DNA of 37,893 nucleotides from Dorea sp. (GTDB lineage: Bacteria > Bacillota > Clostridia > Lachnospirales > Lachnospiraceae): assembly GCA_022769185.1 (NCBI GenBank), contig JALEKG010000043.1:1-37893 (forward strand). Direction: 5' to 3'. Shown piece after piece: positions 5,485 to 15,188 of the stretch. Positions within the stretch are counted from its first letter, which is position 1, and each line of letters begins with the position of its first letter. The position numbers were made by a program, and so were the translations under genes. Below the pieces are notes generated by a model. The model was not told the DNA's origin. It saw only the letters and a program-made list of their open reading frames with translations, and did no database searches.

Positions 5485-8400
5485 CTATCCAAAATAAATC
5501 GCCATGTAGTTTACGCGGAAGTTCCCCGCAGTTGCTTTGCTATTAAGCACAGCATTCCATGCACTGTTTAAATACGTAGCCCCATCGATATGCGCAGACT
5601 GTGCGCTTCCATCTCCGTTTGCAAAAAAGCATGCCGTATTCGTTGCGGAACAATCCTCCACGCCAAACAGAGTGTTTAGCTCGTCGATGGTAAATACTTT
5701 TATCGATGTAGTTGCGGTTGCTGTCAATACTTTGGTTCCGCATTTGATTTTTGGAATATCTTCTAATAAATTGAGAAGTAATACCAAATTTTCCAAAGTA
5801 AGATTTGCATTCTTTGTCGTTTCAGTTTCGCTTTCGGTTTCGGAAAATCCGAGTCCATCGTAATCGAGCTGTACTTTCCTGGTAGATCTATCTATCCATT
5901 CCTCATCGGAGTCTGTCTTTGTCTGCATTTTGCTTTCAATTTTGATTCTACCATTTTGCTGTATCATTTCTCCGATATATCGCAAGTAAGGAGACGCCTC
6001 ATCCACAAATTCACTTTTAAATATCGACCCGTTAAATTCGTATCCTTTAAAAGACTCCGCTTCTATATTCTCTGCCCTGAACGTATACATATCCCACGAC
6101 GTACCGTTCCATCTGTATGTCGCACCCTGCACTAAGCCCGAAGTCGTTCCAGTATTCTTCCAGAGCATGCCATCATACTTATCATCTGGTTCCGTGTCGG
6201 ATTCCACGATTCCTGTCGGCTGTCCATTAATTTTGCTCCAATTGTAATCGCTAAATGTCAAGCTTGCAACTTCATTGCTGTCTACAAGTGTTCCCATCCA
6301 TGCACCAGGATAAGATCCGAGGAGTTCATTTGGTTCTCCGAATATTGGTGCAACGGCTCCTGATTCAAACCATTCTGTCCAGGTATCAAGAGAGGTTGCG
6401 GAACTACTATACATATAAATTCTGACATGAGTTACATCATCAGGAATTGTATATCTCGCATTATTGTAATTTGGTAACACTGCCCTTTTACAACTTCCGT
6501 CAGCGAGATATGCCGTGTACCCCATTCTTACCGCAGTATCACTCGCTGTGTATCCCGTATTCAGTTTGTAGGTTTTGCCCGGAATCACTTTAAATGCGGT
6601 TTTCATGCAAATTCTTGTATAACTCGTCGTTGATTTATCTGGTTCTTCGGTATTCACCGTTGTTGCACTGGAATAATATCCAACCACCCAATCATCCCTA
6701 TTCTGAGATGCGAGATTTCCGATTCCGGTAAATGTTTCCCCATCGTCCGAATATTTAATGTGTGTATAAGACGAGATTCCGTCTTTCCCGTCGGTTCCAT
6801 CTTTTCCGTCAGCGCCGTCCTTTCCGTCACTGCCATCTTCACCCCTGATCTTCGACCAGGCGTAATCTACCGGATTTGTGCTATCCGGTTCTTCGTAGTC
6901 AGTGTACTGCCCGATATAAGACTTCCCGTCACTTTCCGTGACGCTGAAATCTATCTGGCCATCTGCGCTGTTGGCATAAGCGATATGCAAGTATGGGGTC
7001 TTTCCATCTTCTCCTGCTTTTCCGGGAGTACCATTTGCACCATCTTGTCCTTTTACCAGCGTCCACTTATAATCGTCTGGGTTTTCACTATCTGTCAGCT
7101 GATCATCTACATACATTCCGATATATTCCCGGTCGCTGTCAGATACACTGAAATCTGTCTGCCCGTCTGCGCTGTTGGCATAAGCAATATGCGTATAGCT
7201 ACTCTTTCCATCCGCTCCGTCTTTCCCTGGAATACCCTGATCTCCTTTCTCTCCTTGCAGGCCGTCTAACCCAGGATCGCCTTTATCTCCCTTCTCGCCT
7301 TTTTCTCCCTGTTCACCTTTTTCACCTTGATCGCCTTTTTCGCCTTTTTCTCCGTCAGCGCCGTCGTTTACGTCCGTCACCGTCACTTCGTAGAATCCTT
7401 TCACATTCCCGTCCGCATCTTGTGCTTCAAATCGATACAGGGCTTTTCCGTCCACATCTGCAGCGCTGACCGTGATGCTTTTCCCTGTTGATAGACTCTC
7501 TCCATCTTTTGTCCAAACGATCGTAAATAGATCTGTTACATCATTAACTCCGTCTCTCACGCTTGCAGTCAGTGTGGTCTCACCTTCATTATTCTTAAAT
7601 GCGGTCCCGTTATCTGTGCTTATCATGCAGGTATATGTTTTGTTCTGCTCAATCAGTGAATTCATTTTTTTCACAAGCTCTGTATCCAGCTGCGATTGAA
7701 TTTCTTTATAGTTGTCAAAAGTCGTTTCATTCCTGGTCTGGTCCGTAAAGCTCCGCACCTGTTCTGTCACTCTGGCTTCCAGGTACAGCTCCGGCGTATA
7801 TTCTTCGTCTTCGATAGTCACTGTATCCCCGATATCGGTGTCAAAATACCCTTTTACTTCATATTCCACCTGCGGCACACAAATCTTTTTCAGCTCTGCA
7901 AGCGCTTGCCCGTATAAGGTATTGATATTATCAGTATCGTAGCTCCAGATCTTTGCGATGTATCTGTCATTTTCCGAGGACATCAAATTAGACGGGAACC
8001 GGTCCCTCGCCTGCACTGCAAGGATGTTCCGGTTTCCTTGTGGGCTTTTATACTCCACGTTTCCGTCGCTGTCATATTCCACTTTGTCCAGGCTTGTGAT
8101 CGTCAGTCCATCCTTTCCGGTTGGCCGGATGGCCGTATACAGTTCTGTGATATCTGATGTCTTTGTGATGCCTGTCACGTTTTTCCCGTACCTTAATACA
8201 ATGTCTGTTCGGTTTTCCCCAATCCCCTGTATCTCATCGGTATGCTCTTTGTAGGCATTCATCACGATGCGCTTCAGCGAGTAATTGTCATTCAGCTCTG
8301 CAACAAATTCCACCTCCGCATCAAATACTGTGGCGAGGGAAAAAATCCTTGCGAGGATCGTTTCCGTGCCGGTCCATTCATTCTTTATTTTTTTATCGGA

Positions 8401-8805
8401 TACTTCATTATTTCCTAATGTCAACACTCTTTCGTAATCAAATACGGCAAGGTACTCTTCGAAGCTCTTCGCCTCGTTTGCTGCGTAAGCTTCCTTTTCT
8501 TCATTCAGTAGTTCAAACGAAAGGGAATACGCCGTCACTTCAACCTCGAATTCATCCCTTCGGACATTTACGATATTCAGGTAATATTCTTTGCTCCGGT
8601 AGATGAACGCTATCTTATTTCCTTCAACCAGATATTCGGCGTCTTCATGCTTTGCATTGGCGGTAAAGGAAAATGTATTTGCAGTTCCTTTCAGGTACTC
8701 ATGCAGTTCGTCATCGTAATAGTGCATGGCTTTCGGTGCGCCATTATCCATAAATGCGAGGATGTTGTCATATCCGTCTAAGATTGCAATTCTCACTCTT
8801 TCCAT
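5485..8805 (-). CDS. Tail endopeptidase/tail spike with collagen-like repeats
   Basis: 1106 residues. The first ~380 match the prophage endopeptidase tail (Tal/gp18-like) hub family: NILAFMDNGAPKAMHYYDDE, ANTFSFTANAKHEDAEYL and the YGKNVTGITKTSDITELYTA stretch. This ring domain sits under Dit at the tail tip. An Ig-like segment follows (about 395-475). Then come collagen-type GXY repeats in three blocks, separated by two related ~50-residue modules (YTHIAYANSADGQ and YLHIAYANSADGQ) and a third shorter relative (YTHIKYSDDG). The C-terminal 400 residues carry a carbohydrate-binding-like region and an end domain. The start overlaps the Dit stop (TAGATG). It connects the baseplate hub to the fibre. 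Confidence 0.85.
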   Translation of the reverse strand: MERVRIAILDGYDNILAFMDNGAPKAMHYYDDELHEYLKGTANTFSFTANAKHEDAEYLVEGNKIAFIYRSKEYYLNIVNVRRDEFEVEVTAYSLSFELLNEEKEAYAANEAKSFEEYLAVFDYERVLTLGNNEVSDKKIKNEWTGTETILARIFSLATVFDAEVEFVAELNDNYSLKRIVMNAYKEHTDEIQGIGENRTDIVLRYGKNVTGITKTSDITELYTAIRPTGKDGLTITSLDKVEYDSDGNVEYKSPQGNRNILAVQARDRFPSNLMSSENDRYIAKIWSYDTDNINTLYGQALAELKKICVPQVEYEVKGYFDTDIGDTVTIEDEEYTPELYLEARVTEQVRSFTDQTRNETTFDNYKEIQSQLDTELVKKMNSLIEQNKTYTCMISTDNGTAFKNNEGETTLTASVRDGVNDVTDLFTIVWTKDGESLSTGKSITVSAADVDGKALYRFEAQDADGNVKGFYEVTVTDVNDGADGEKGEKGDQGEKGEQGEKGEKGDKGDPGLDGLQGEKGDQGIPGKDGADGKSSYTHIAYANSADGQTDFSVSDSDREYIGMYVDDQLTDSENPDDYKWTLVKGQDGANGTPGKAGEDGKTPYLHIAYANSADGQIDFSVTESDGKSYIGQYTDYEEPDSTNPVDYAWSKIRGEDGSDGKDGADGKDGTDGKDGISSYTHIKYSDDGETFTGIGNLASQNRDDWVVGYYSSATTVNTEEPDKSTTSYTRICMKTAFKVIPGKTYKLNTGYTASDTAVRMGYTAYLADGSCKRAVLPNYNNARYTIPDDVTHVRIYMYSSSATSLDTWTEWFESGAVAPIFGEPNELLGSYPGAWMGTLVDSNEVASLTFSDYNWSKINGQPTGIVESDTEPDDKYDGMLWKNTGTTSGLVQGATYRWNGTSWDMYTFRAENIEAESFKGYEFNGSIFKSEFVDEASPYLRYIGEMIQQNGRIKIESKMQTKTDSDEEWIDRSTRKVQLDYDGLGFSETESETETTKNANLTLENLVLLLNLLEDIPKIKCGTKVLTATATTSIKVFTIDELNTLFGVEDCSATNTACFFANGDGSAQSAHIDGATYLNSAWNAVLNSKATAGNFRVNYMAIYFG

Positions 8806-10278
8806 CTACAGATACGCCTCCCTTATCTTTGCCGTGATCGTCGGCGCAGGATCGCAAAAGTCAGAGCAGTAAAATAATACTTTCGTTTCTCCGGGCGGAG
8901 CATGGAAATACTTCGTTCCTTTCACCTCGTCTCCCAGGCTTTTGATGCCGTTTACATACACCTTTGTGGTATCTCCATCGATGCTGATCACATCACCGCT
9001 CTGGTACCGGTTTGGTACATCATACTCATAGTCCACATTGTCTTTCTGGAAACTAATGTCCCCGAAGAACATGTAATCTACCAATGATGTGCTGGATCCA
9101 TATTGTCCAAGGAAGATTGTAATCGTAGTTGCTTTTGCTTCTGCAGCTTCCGGCACCCTGTAGGTATAGGTTTTTTCGCCAAAATAGAATTTAAAGGTTT
9201 CTCCGGATTTCTGGATATACATTTTCCCGTTTTTACTGTTGGTCACGGAGCTGGAATTTGGCTCATACGATACTCTTCCTTTCTCCTTTTCCTGCACCTG
9301 GAATACTGCAGAACACGTACTTGCATTCGCTTTCGATTTTACAATATGTATCGATGCCAGATGATTTCCATCCTCATCACCGATGACGTACTCCAGCACA
9401 CCGGTCTGCTTTGCGTTCGTCGTCTCGAACCAAATCTTCGCAGAAGCTTTGAAGTTCGTGGCTCCAGATGCACCGTTGGAATCTGCAGGAATTGTAACCT
9501 GTTTGATAGCGCCATGCCATGAACTTCCGGATCCGGGGCTCTGCAAGCCGAGCCATGCCCTTCCCTGTATGCTCTCCCATTTGGCGAACGTCCCGGATTT
9601 TCCATACTCCGTATGCCCTCCGTCCAGGATTCCTTTGCCGGTAGTCATAGCGTCATAATCGTCCGGATCTGTGTATTTCAGCAGTACTTCTGATTTCTGC
9701 CTGGTTTCTGAATCCAGTTCGTCAATATGGCCAAACTGCATTACTCCGTATTCAGATACAATGCCGATAAATCCATTTTCGTGGTTATGGGTGATCTCAT
9801 AACTTACCGGTACGGATTCGGTACCGTTATTTACGACGGTAGCTTCCAGAACTCCATCACTGTTAGCAGATGCTTCAAACGTTTTTTCGGTTGTAGAATG
9901 CGCAAGCCCGTCCGGGACTAAAAACGTCAGCGTCCCTTCGCTAACTATATGCTCTTCATTCAGAATCCCTCCTCCATCTGGTACAGCATCATAATATAGA
10001 TTTGGCTCATCGCTAAAGATGAGCCTTTTCTCTTCTTCTGAGTTCAAAATTCCACCCATTTTTCTTCGGAATTCGCTGATTCCTTCCGCTGTTCCATTTC
10101 TAATTTTGTATTCTAATGATATTGTCTTTGGTCCATACGTCGAATACGATAACTCCGCCCCATTCTTACCTTCGATCTGCTTTGTTGTATTGCTGATCGG
10201 AGGAGTTAGATTTCTGTTTAATTTTGTAATTTTTACAGGTAGATCAACTCCACCATATGTGGCTGTTAAATATCCCAT
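8806..10278 (-). CDS. Distal tail protein (Dit)
   Basis: 490 residues. The N-terminus (MGYLTATYGGVDLPVKITKL, then KNGAELSYSTYGPKTISLEY and EEKRLIFSDEPNLYYDAV) is the Sipho_tail/Dit beta-sandwich that forms the hexameric baseplate ring below the tail tube. It is longer than the usual 250 or so residues. A large insert at about 225-430 looks like a carbohydrate-binding beta-sandwich, as in evolved Dit proteins, so it may help bind the cell wall. The C-terminal part (CSDFCDPAPTITAKIREAYL) closes the core fold. It abuts the tape measure gene (10278 shared) and the endopeptidase gene. Confidence 0.85.
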   Translation of the reverse strand: MGYLTATYGGVDLPVKITKLNRNLTPPISNTTKQIEGKNGAELSYSTYGPKTISLEYKIRNGTAEGISEFRRKMGGILNSEEEKRLIFSDEPNLYYDAVPDGGGILNEEHIVSEGTLTFLVPDGLAHSTTEKTFEASANSDGVLEATVVNNGTESVPVSYEITHNHENGFIGIVSEYGVMQFGHIDELDSETRQKSEVLLKYTDPDDYDAMTTGKGILDGGHTEYGKSGTFAKWESIQGRAWLGLQSPGSGSSWHGAIKQVTIPADSNGASGATNFKASAKIWFETTNAKQTGVLEYVIGDEDGNHLASIHIVKSKANASTCSAVFQVQEKEKGRVSYEPNSSSVTNSKNGKMYIQKSGETFKFYFGEKTYTYRVPEAAEAKATTITIFLGQYGSSTSLVDYMFFGDISFQKDNVDYEYDVPNRYQSGDVISIDGDTTKVYVNGIKSLGDEVKGTKYFHAPPGETKVLFYCSDFCDPAPTITAKIREAYL

Positions 10279-13200
10279 TACCGAACCCCCTCATATATCC
10301 TTTTTTTCAATTTATCCGATTCTTCAATCATCGGTTTCATATATTTTACCGTTTGTTTTGCTACCGTCCTTCCTTCTAACGTCTGCGTGATATTCATTGT
10401 GATATTGATGTTTTTATCTCCGAATATATCAATAATCGATTCTTTTACATAATCTTTCAGTTTTTCAATTGGAAGGAACGCTTCTAGTCCACTTTCTCCT
10501 CCTCCAACTTTCTTTCCGTTTCCAATGTTAAATACCGTAGGCTTTGTCAGTATTCCCCCATCTTTAAACCACTGGACATCCAGAGACTTTACACTCGGAA
10601 TTAATTCCGACAGATCAACGTTTCCGATACCTTCCTCATATCCATGTCCTTGCCACCCTCTTGCAAGACTTCCATATCTTGCTACTGTATATCGGATGGC
10701 TGCAAGCATATTGGAAAGTGGATCGTAGATATTTTTATCATATCCTTTCATTGCATAAGCTCTAAATGTTGGGTCAATGACCTGCATCAGTCCTTTGGAT
10801 GGTATTCCTCGCTTTGCATTGATATCCCAGTTATTTATTGCGTTCGGGTTTCCTCCTGATTCCGTTTGCATCTGATAAAGTAATCTAGTCAAATTTGCTT
10901 CTGAATATTGGTTCGTCATCTGAAGCGCTCTTTTCGCAAGATTTCTCCACTGCTCTACTCCGGCACTTGGATTGTAATTGACATTCGACTGCGTATCAAA
11001 AATGTCTCTTACAAAATCAACCACTCCTCCAACCACCGTATTAACCGTTCCTTTTGCAACAGATATCCACGGTTCCACAACATTTGCCAAATCTGTAAAC
11101 TTATCAATCGCAATCTGTACAATTTTATCCGGATTCGAAATATAATCCCATATCTGTCCGGTGAAACTTTTTACAGATTCCCACACGCCTCCGAAGAATT
11201 CTCCGATGCCTTTCGCAAAATGTGGAAGGCTCTCAAGAAAGCTTTTTGTTTCATTCGCTGGCATAATCTTAGTGCCCTTTTTTAATGGTAGTACTACATC
11301 CCTTCCTTCTGGGATAAACGGATCTCCATCCGGAGGAACGATCATCTCTTTATATGTGGATCCCTTCTGGTCATTTACAATGCCTAGTGTGTCTTTTTTG
11401 ATTCCACCTGTTCCTCTTGCAAATTTGGGGACTTCCCATAAATCAAAATGTTTATCACTTCCCACTTTCTCAAGAATCCAGTTCACTCCCTTGATTACTC
11501 CATTTACTGCATTTCCGATCGGCTTAATAATTGCATTCGCAACACTGCTCATAACCTTTCCAAGGGAATCCTTCAATGTGCTGAAACCATTTTTGATGTA
11601 AGTCCATAATTTCGAAAATGCATCTTTTCCTTTTAAGTAAATGGAATCCCAAACTTTTCCAAGCGACTCTTTGATCGTATCCCATACCTTCGTAGCTGTA
11701 TTCTTGATTCCATCCCATATTTCGCCCAAAAAACTCGCAAGCGGTCCGAATACAGCCGATGCTTTCCCGCTGATCCAATCCCATGCTGCTCCCAGTACCG
11801 CCTTGATTACCTCCCACACAGTCACAATGATTGCTTCGATCGCGTACATGGTTCCTTCTATGATTGCTTTTATCAAATTTACAGGCGTTTCAATAACGCT
11901 GTAAATCGCATCCCATATCCCCTGAAAAAAATCTTTGATTCCTGTCCAAACCGATTCTATGTCTCCCGAAATATTATTCCATAAATCAGAGAGCCATTCT
12001 TTGAACGATTCCCATTTGTCCGACAGCCATTCTGTGATACTTCCCCAGTTTTTTATAACTACAATAATTCCTGCGATTGCGGCCGCGACTGCTGCCACTA
12101 TTGCTATAATTGGAAGTAACTGTATCTGCAATAATCCAAATGCATTTTTTACCGCCATAACCGTAGCTATAATTGGCGTTATAATCGTTACCACTGCTGC
12201 AATTCCCGCTAGTACTTCGATGAAATTTTTAATCGGTTCTGGGAATTTGCTGAATTTCTCTGCCAATTCAGCAATGAACTCCAGCACCGGTATCAATGCT
12301 TCTTGTATGTCTTGTCCAATAGATTCGAGTGCGTCATATATTTTTCTTGTCGCAGCTTCCGTTTTCTGAGAAGAGGTTGTCGTGTCATTTCCGAATTTTT
12401 CTGCAGTTCCAGATATATCTTTATATGTATCTCCAACCGAGGTCAGAGCTGCCATTGCCTGCAGTCCTCCATCTTCTGCCATTGTTCCAAACGCTTTCGC
12501 TGCGAGATTCGCCGCATCCTGCTGATTTGCACAGTTATTTATATCTGATACGATGGAATCAATTACCTCTTTTTGTGATGCTTTCCCATTCTGCCAAGCT
12601 TTGAACAGCTCTTCCGTTTTGTCAGAATATAAATCGATGGAATCTCCGATTGTTCCGTCTGCAAGCCTTGTCGTTACTTCGTTGATTGCATCATTAACCT
12701 TGTCCAGGTTATAGGCTCCACCTTCTAACCCATTTTGGAGTAACTGGAAGTACTCATCGGCCGAGTATCCAGCTTCTGCAAATTTTCCAGAATACTCAGA
12801 CAGGTTATCTCCCAACTCATTGGTTTTATCTAGCCCATTCTGCGTTCCCTTTACCAACAGGTCCATTGCTGTTGTTGCATCTATACCAAAATGCTGCATC
12901 AATGCATTGACTCCACGCAAACTTTCAGACATGTCTACATCAAACGTATCCTCTAAAATCATACACTGTTCTGTGATATTGTATAGATCTGTGTCGTTCA
13001 ATCCTTTTAGATTGTCTTTTACCAATATTATGGCATTTGCTACAGAATCAAACGAATCTCCAAGTCCGTCTTCATATATCCTCTTGATCAGGTCTGCATT
13101 CTTCTCTGCCGTATCTCCCGTTTCGTCAAATCTTGCATTTACCTTGATTGTAGCGTCTTCAATATTCTGGTATGTTTCAAGCGCATTCTGTCCGAGTTCA

Positions 13201-13958
13201 ATTACCTTTTCTCCGAGTTCTGAGACTTGGTCTGCTGCTTCCATTAAATTCCCCGAAGCAATACCACTTCCGATATCGTTCAAAGCATCTTCTGCATCTT
13301 CAGAATTAGTTTTTAACCATTCCAGTTCTCTACTTACTTCGTCAATACCGGACCCGTCATCAACTTTATTCAGGGTTTCACGCATTTTCCCAAGATCCAC
13401 TTCTGCCCCAAGAGCTTCCTTCGCAATCTTATTCAATGCTACCGTCAAGTCGTCCGAATTCGCCGTTCCGTTCTTTAGCGCATTCGTAAGCTTTGTTCCC
13501 AGAATATCCTGGAAATCATCCAGTGATTTTCCTGTGGCTTCCAGAAAAGTATTGAGCTGTTTCGTAACGGTTTTTAGCTTCTCCTGCTCATCCTGCATTT
13601 TGTTCATCTGAATGGTGTAGGATTTTAACTGCTGTTCTGTTTCGGCAACCGTTCTTTGAAACTCCCTATATTCTTTCTCTCCGATTTCTCCGTTCTTGAA
13701 CATTTTTTCTACTTCACTTTGAGCCTGTTTTAAGGCTTTCAGTTTCGTACCTGTGTTTTCAATCGACTCCGAGAGAAGTTTCTGCTTTTGTGCAAGAAGT
13801 TCCGCATTCCCCGGGTCAAACTTCAGGAGCTTGTTTACCTGTTTTAGTTCGCTGTTGAGACTTGCAGATATTTTCTCCGTATTTTTTATAACTTTGTCAA
13901 TCGGAGATGCATCTGCTCCCAATTGGATTGTGATTCCTCTTATTTTTTTGTTGGCCAT
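10278..13958 (-). CDS. Tape measure protein with SLT transglycosylase domain
   Basis: 1226 residues. Order: coiled coils (about 20-150); a TP901-type tape measure core (about 250-560, with NALMQHFGIDATTAMDLL); two long hydrophobic segments (about 580-640); Trp-rich repeats of the WESFKEWLSDLWNNI and VWDTIKESLGKVWDSI type; and a soluble lytic transglycosylase domain at about 1015-1110. That domain shows the catalytic Glu in QMQTESGGNPNAINN, the GLMQVI motif and the Tyr-rich end (YTVARYG). It sets tail length and should cut peptidoglycan during DNA entry. GGAGATG precedes the ATG at 13958. Confidence 0.92.
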   Translation of the reverse strand: MANKKIRGITIQLGADASPIDKVIKNTEKISASLNSELKQVNKLLKFDPGNAELLAQKQKLLSESIENTGTKLKALKQAQSEVEKMFKNGEIGEKEYREFQRTVAETEQQLKSYTIQMNKMQDEQEKLKTVTKQLNTFLEATGKSLDDFQDILGTKLTNALKNGTANSDDLTVALNKIAKEALGAEVDLGKMRETLNKVDDGSGIDEVSRELEWLKTNSEDAEDALNDIGSGIASGNLMEAADQVSELGEKVIELGQNALETYQNIEDATIKVNARFDETGDTAEKNADLIKRIYEDGLGDSFDSVANAIILVKDNLKGLNDTDLYNITEQCMILEDTFDVDMSESLRGVNALMQHFGIDATTAMDLLVKGTQNGLDKTNELGDNLSEYSGKFAEAGYSADEYFQLLQNGLEGGAYNLDKVNDAINEVTTRLADGTIGDSIDLYSDKTEELFKAWQNGKASQKEVIDSIVSDINNCANQQDAANLAAKAFGTMAEDGGLQAMAALTSVGDTYKDISGTAEKFGNDTTTSSQKTEAATRKIYDALESIGQDIQEALIPVLEFIAELAEKFSKFPEPIKNFIEVLAGIAAVVTIITPIIATVMAVKNAFGLLQIQLLPIIAIVAAVAAAIAGIIVVIKNWGSITEWLSDKWESFKEWLSDLWNNISGDIESVWTGIKDFFQGIWDAIYSVIETPVNLIKAIIEGTMYAIEAIIVTVWEVIKAVLGAAWDWISGKASAVFGPLASFLGEIWDGIKNTATKVWDTIKESLGKVWDSIYLKGKDAFSKLWTYIKNGFSTLKDSLGKVMSSVANAIIKPIGNAVNGVIKGVNWILEKVGSDKHFDLWEVPKFARGTGGIKKDTLGIVNDQKGSTYKEMIVPPDGDPFIPEGRDVVLPLKKGTKIMPANETKSFLESLPHFAKGIGEFFGGVWESVKSFTGQIWDYISNPDKIVQIAIDKFTDLANVVEPWISVAKGTVNTVVGGVVDFVRDIFDTQSNVNYNPSAGVEQWRNLAKRALQMTNQYSEANLTRLLYQMQTESGGNPNAINNWDINAKRGIPSKGLMQVIDPTFRAYAMKGYDKNIYDPLSNMLAAIRYTVARYGSLARGWQGHGYEEGIGNVDLSELIPSVKSLDVQWFKDGGILTKPTVFNIGNGKKVGGGESGLEAFLPIEKLKDYVKESIIDIFGDKNINITMNITQTLEGRTVAKQTVKYMKPMIEESDKLKKRIYEGVR

Positions 13959-13969
13959 ATTTTCATCTC

Positions 13970-14538
13970 CTAAAAGTTATCAAAATCATCCTGCGTTGCT
14001 TTTCTCGTAGTTTTTTTCTTGGTTCCTTTCTGGTTGTCCACATACTCCTGTATATAGTCCAGGCAGTCCCCAATCGTCATATCTTCCATGTCTTCGCTGG
14101 TAAGCCCGGATTGTTTACAGGCATAATAAAAGGACTCTACCGTGAATAACTCTTCACTGGACGAGTCCTCATCTCCTATTTTTTTTTTGATTGTGGCATG
14201 GAATTTGATAACAGATCTTCCACTTCCGGTAATATTTCCTTTAGCGGAAATGTCTCGAATTCATCCAGCCATTCAATTGGATCTGGAATCGTTCTGTCTG
14301 CAGACTTAGCCATTGTCCAGATGATGTCATATAGAACATCCATATCCAGATGATCCAAATTCTCAAATGTTACACTGTTTAGGCTGATATCTTTCTTTTT
14401 TGCACCTCCGAATACTTTTGCAACCTTTAGGAGATCTGCGAAGTAATCTCTCCGGAACTGCGCTTTGTATCTTTTCGAAAGTGCTGCCGTCGATTTCAGT
14501 CTTACTGGTTTATCGTCTATATAAATTGTTTTTTCCAA
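13970..14538 (-). CDS. Tail assembly chaperone fusion (gpGT, -1 frameshift)
   Basis: The upstream chaperone ends with codons TCA AAA AAA AAA TAG, a run of ten A residues. Slipping back one base there opens a frame that continues for 69 residues (IGDEDSSSEELFTVESFYYA to KATQDDFDNF) and stops at 13970, just before the tape measure ribosome site. The extension has the FYYACKQSGLTSEDMEDMTIGD pattern of gpT-type domains, and no start codon or ribosome site of its own is visible. This fits the conserved lambda G/GT rule, where the minor fused product loads the tape measure protein for tail assembly. Fusion length is about 189 residues. Confidence 0.8.
14176..14538 (-). CDS. Tail assembly chaperone (gpG-like)
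   Basis: 120 residues from a TTG at 14538 behind GGAGGAAAACAA. It begins MEKTIYIDDKPVRLKSTAAL, with KRYKAQFRRDYFADLL after it, the start of the small chaperones encoded between the major tail and tape measure proteins in siphophages. It is mostly helical after residue 20 (DVLYDIIWTMAKSADRTIPD). Its stop follows a ten-A run that serves as the slip site for the longer product (13970-14538). Confidence 0.85.
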   Translation of the reverse strand: MEKTIYIDDKPVRLKSTAALSKRYKAQFRRDYFADLLKVAKVFGGAKKKDISLNSVTFENLDHLDMDVLYDIIWTMAKSADRTIPDPIEWLDEFETFPLKEILPEVEDLLSNSMPQSKKK

Positions 14539-14559
14539 TTGTTTTCCTCCTGATCATCG

Positions 14560-14581
14560 GAGGCCGCATAATTGCGGCCTC
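14560..14581 (-). other. Perfect stem-loop after the major tail gene
   Basis: GAGGCCGC and GCGGCCTC form an 8-bp perfect stem with a 6-nt loop, 9 nt past the major tail protein stop. There is no strong T run on the minus strand, so it is more likely an mRNA stabiliser or a partial terminator that lowers chaperone expression relative to the major tail protein. Confidence 0.55.
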
Positions 14582-14589
14582 TATATTTA

Positions 14590-15174
14590 TTATGCTCCCG
14601 CTACTTCGGAAGCGCTTTCATATACTTTTGTGTACCATGCGTTATAGATTGCATCTGTGACTCCTGGCGTTGTTTTTGCTTTTACAATGCTATTATCCGG
14701 TCTCGGGCTTGCCACAATAGAAAGATCCGTTGTGTTTGGATCTCCTCCATCCTTTGTCTGACTTGCTTCTGTTGGTCTGTTTGCGGAGCAGTAATACAAT
14801 ACATGTCGAATTGCTTTCTTATCTCCCTGGAATTCAAACAGTAATGCGAATCTCTTGGTCTGCGCATCCGCATTTTCTACCAATACTCCGCCTTCTGTAA
14901 GCGTTTCTCCTAAAATGTCTTCTCTGAATTTGTCCGTAACCCTTGCCAGATTGAGATTTCCCTCGTATCCCTGATTGTTTGGATTTGTATAATAATCGAT
15001 ATCATCTGCTTTAAACCGAATCAAATCCCCGCTTGGGTCGATCGTCAGTGATACTGCTCCTGGAATTCTAACCGGCGTTTCGTAGGAAATACTTCCACCT
15101 TCCCCCTCTGTGATGGGTGCATAATATGCATTCCTCAAACCAAATTCAACTTTATTTTCAGCTGTTGTTCCCAT
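14590..15174 (-). CDS. Major tail tube protein
   Basis: 194 residues from ATG 15174 (AGGAGG 7 nt upstream; an upstream TTG at 15192 overlaps that site and is less likely). The start MGTTAENKVEFGLRNAYYAP and the pattern PVRIPGAVSLTIDPSGDLIRFKADD ... YEGNLNLARVTDKFREDIL ... KRFALLFEFQGDKKAIRHV is that of the phi13-type major tail protein family. Hexamers stack to form the tail tube. Position between the head-tail joining genes and the chaperone pair agrees. Confidence 0.9.
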   Translation of the reverse strand: MGTTAENKVEFGLRNAYYAPITEGEGGSISYETPVRIPGAVSLTIDPSGDLIRFKADDIDYYTNPNNQGYEGNLNLARVTDKFREDILGETLTEGGVLVENADAQTKRFALLFEFQGDKKAIRHVLYYCSANRPTEASQTKDGGDPNTTDLSIVASPRPDNSIVKAKTTPGVTDAIYNAWYTKVYESASEVAGA

Positions 15175-15188
15175 TTTATTTCCTCCTG

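Noticed and set aside
12820..13611. 263-codon plus-strand frame
   Set aside because: Antisense shadow of the tape measure gene, very Ser/Phe-rich as expected for the complement of such a coiled-coil region.
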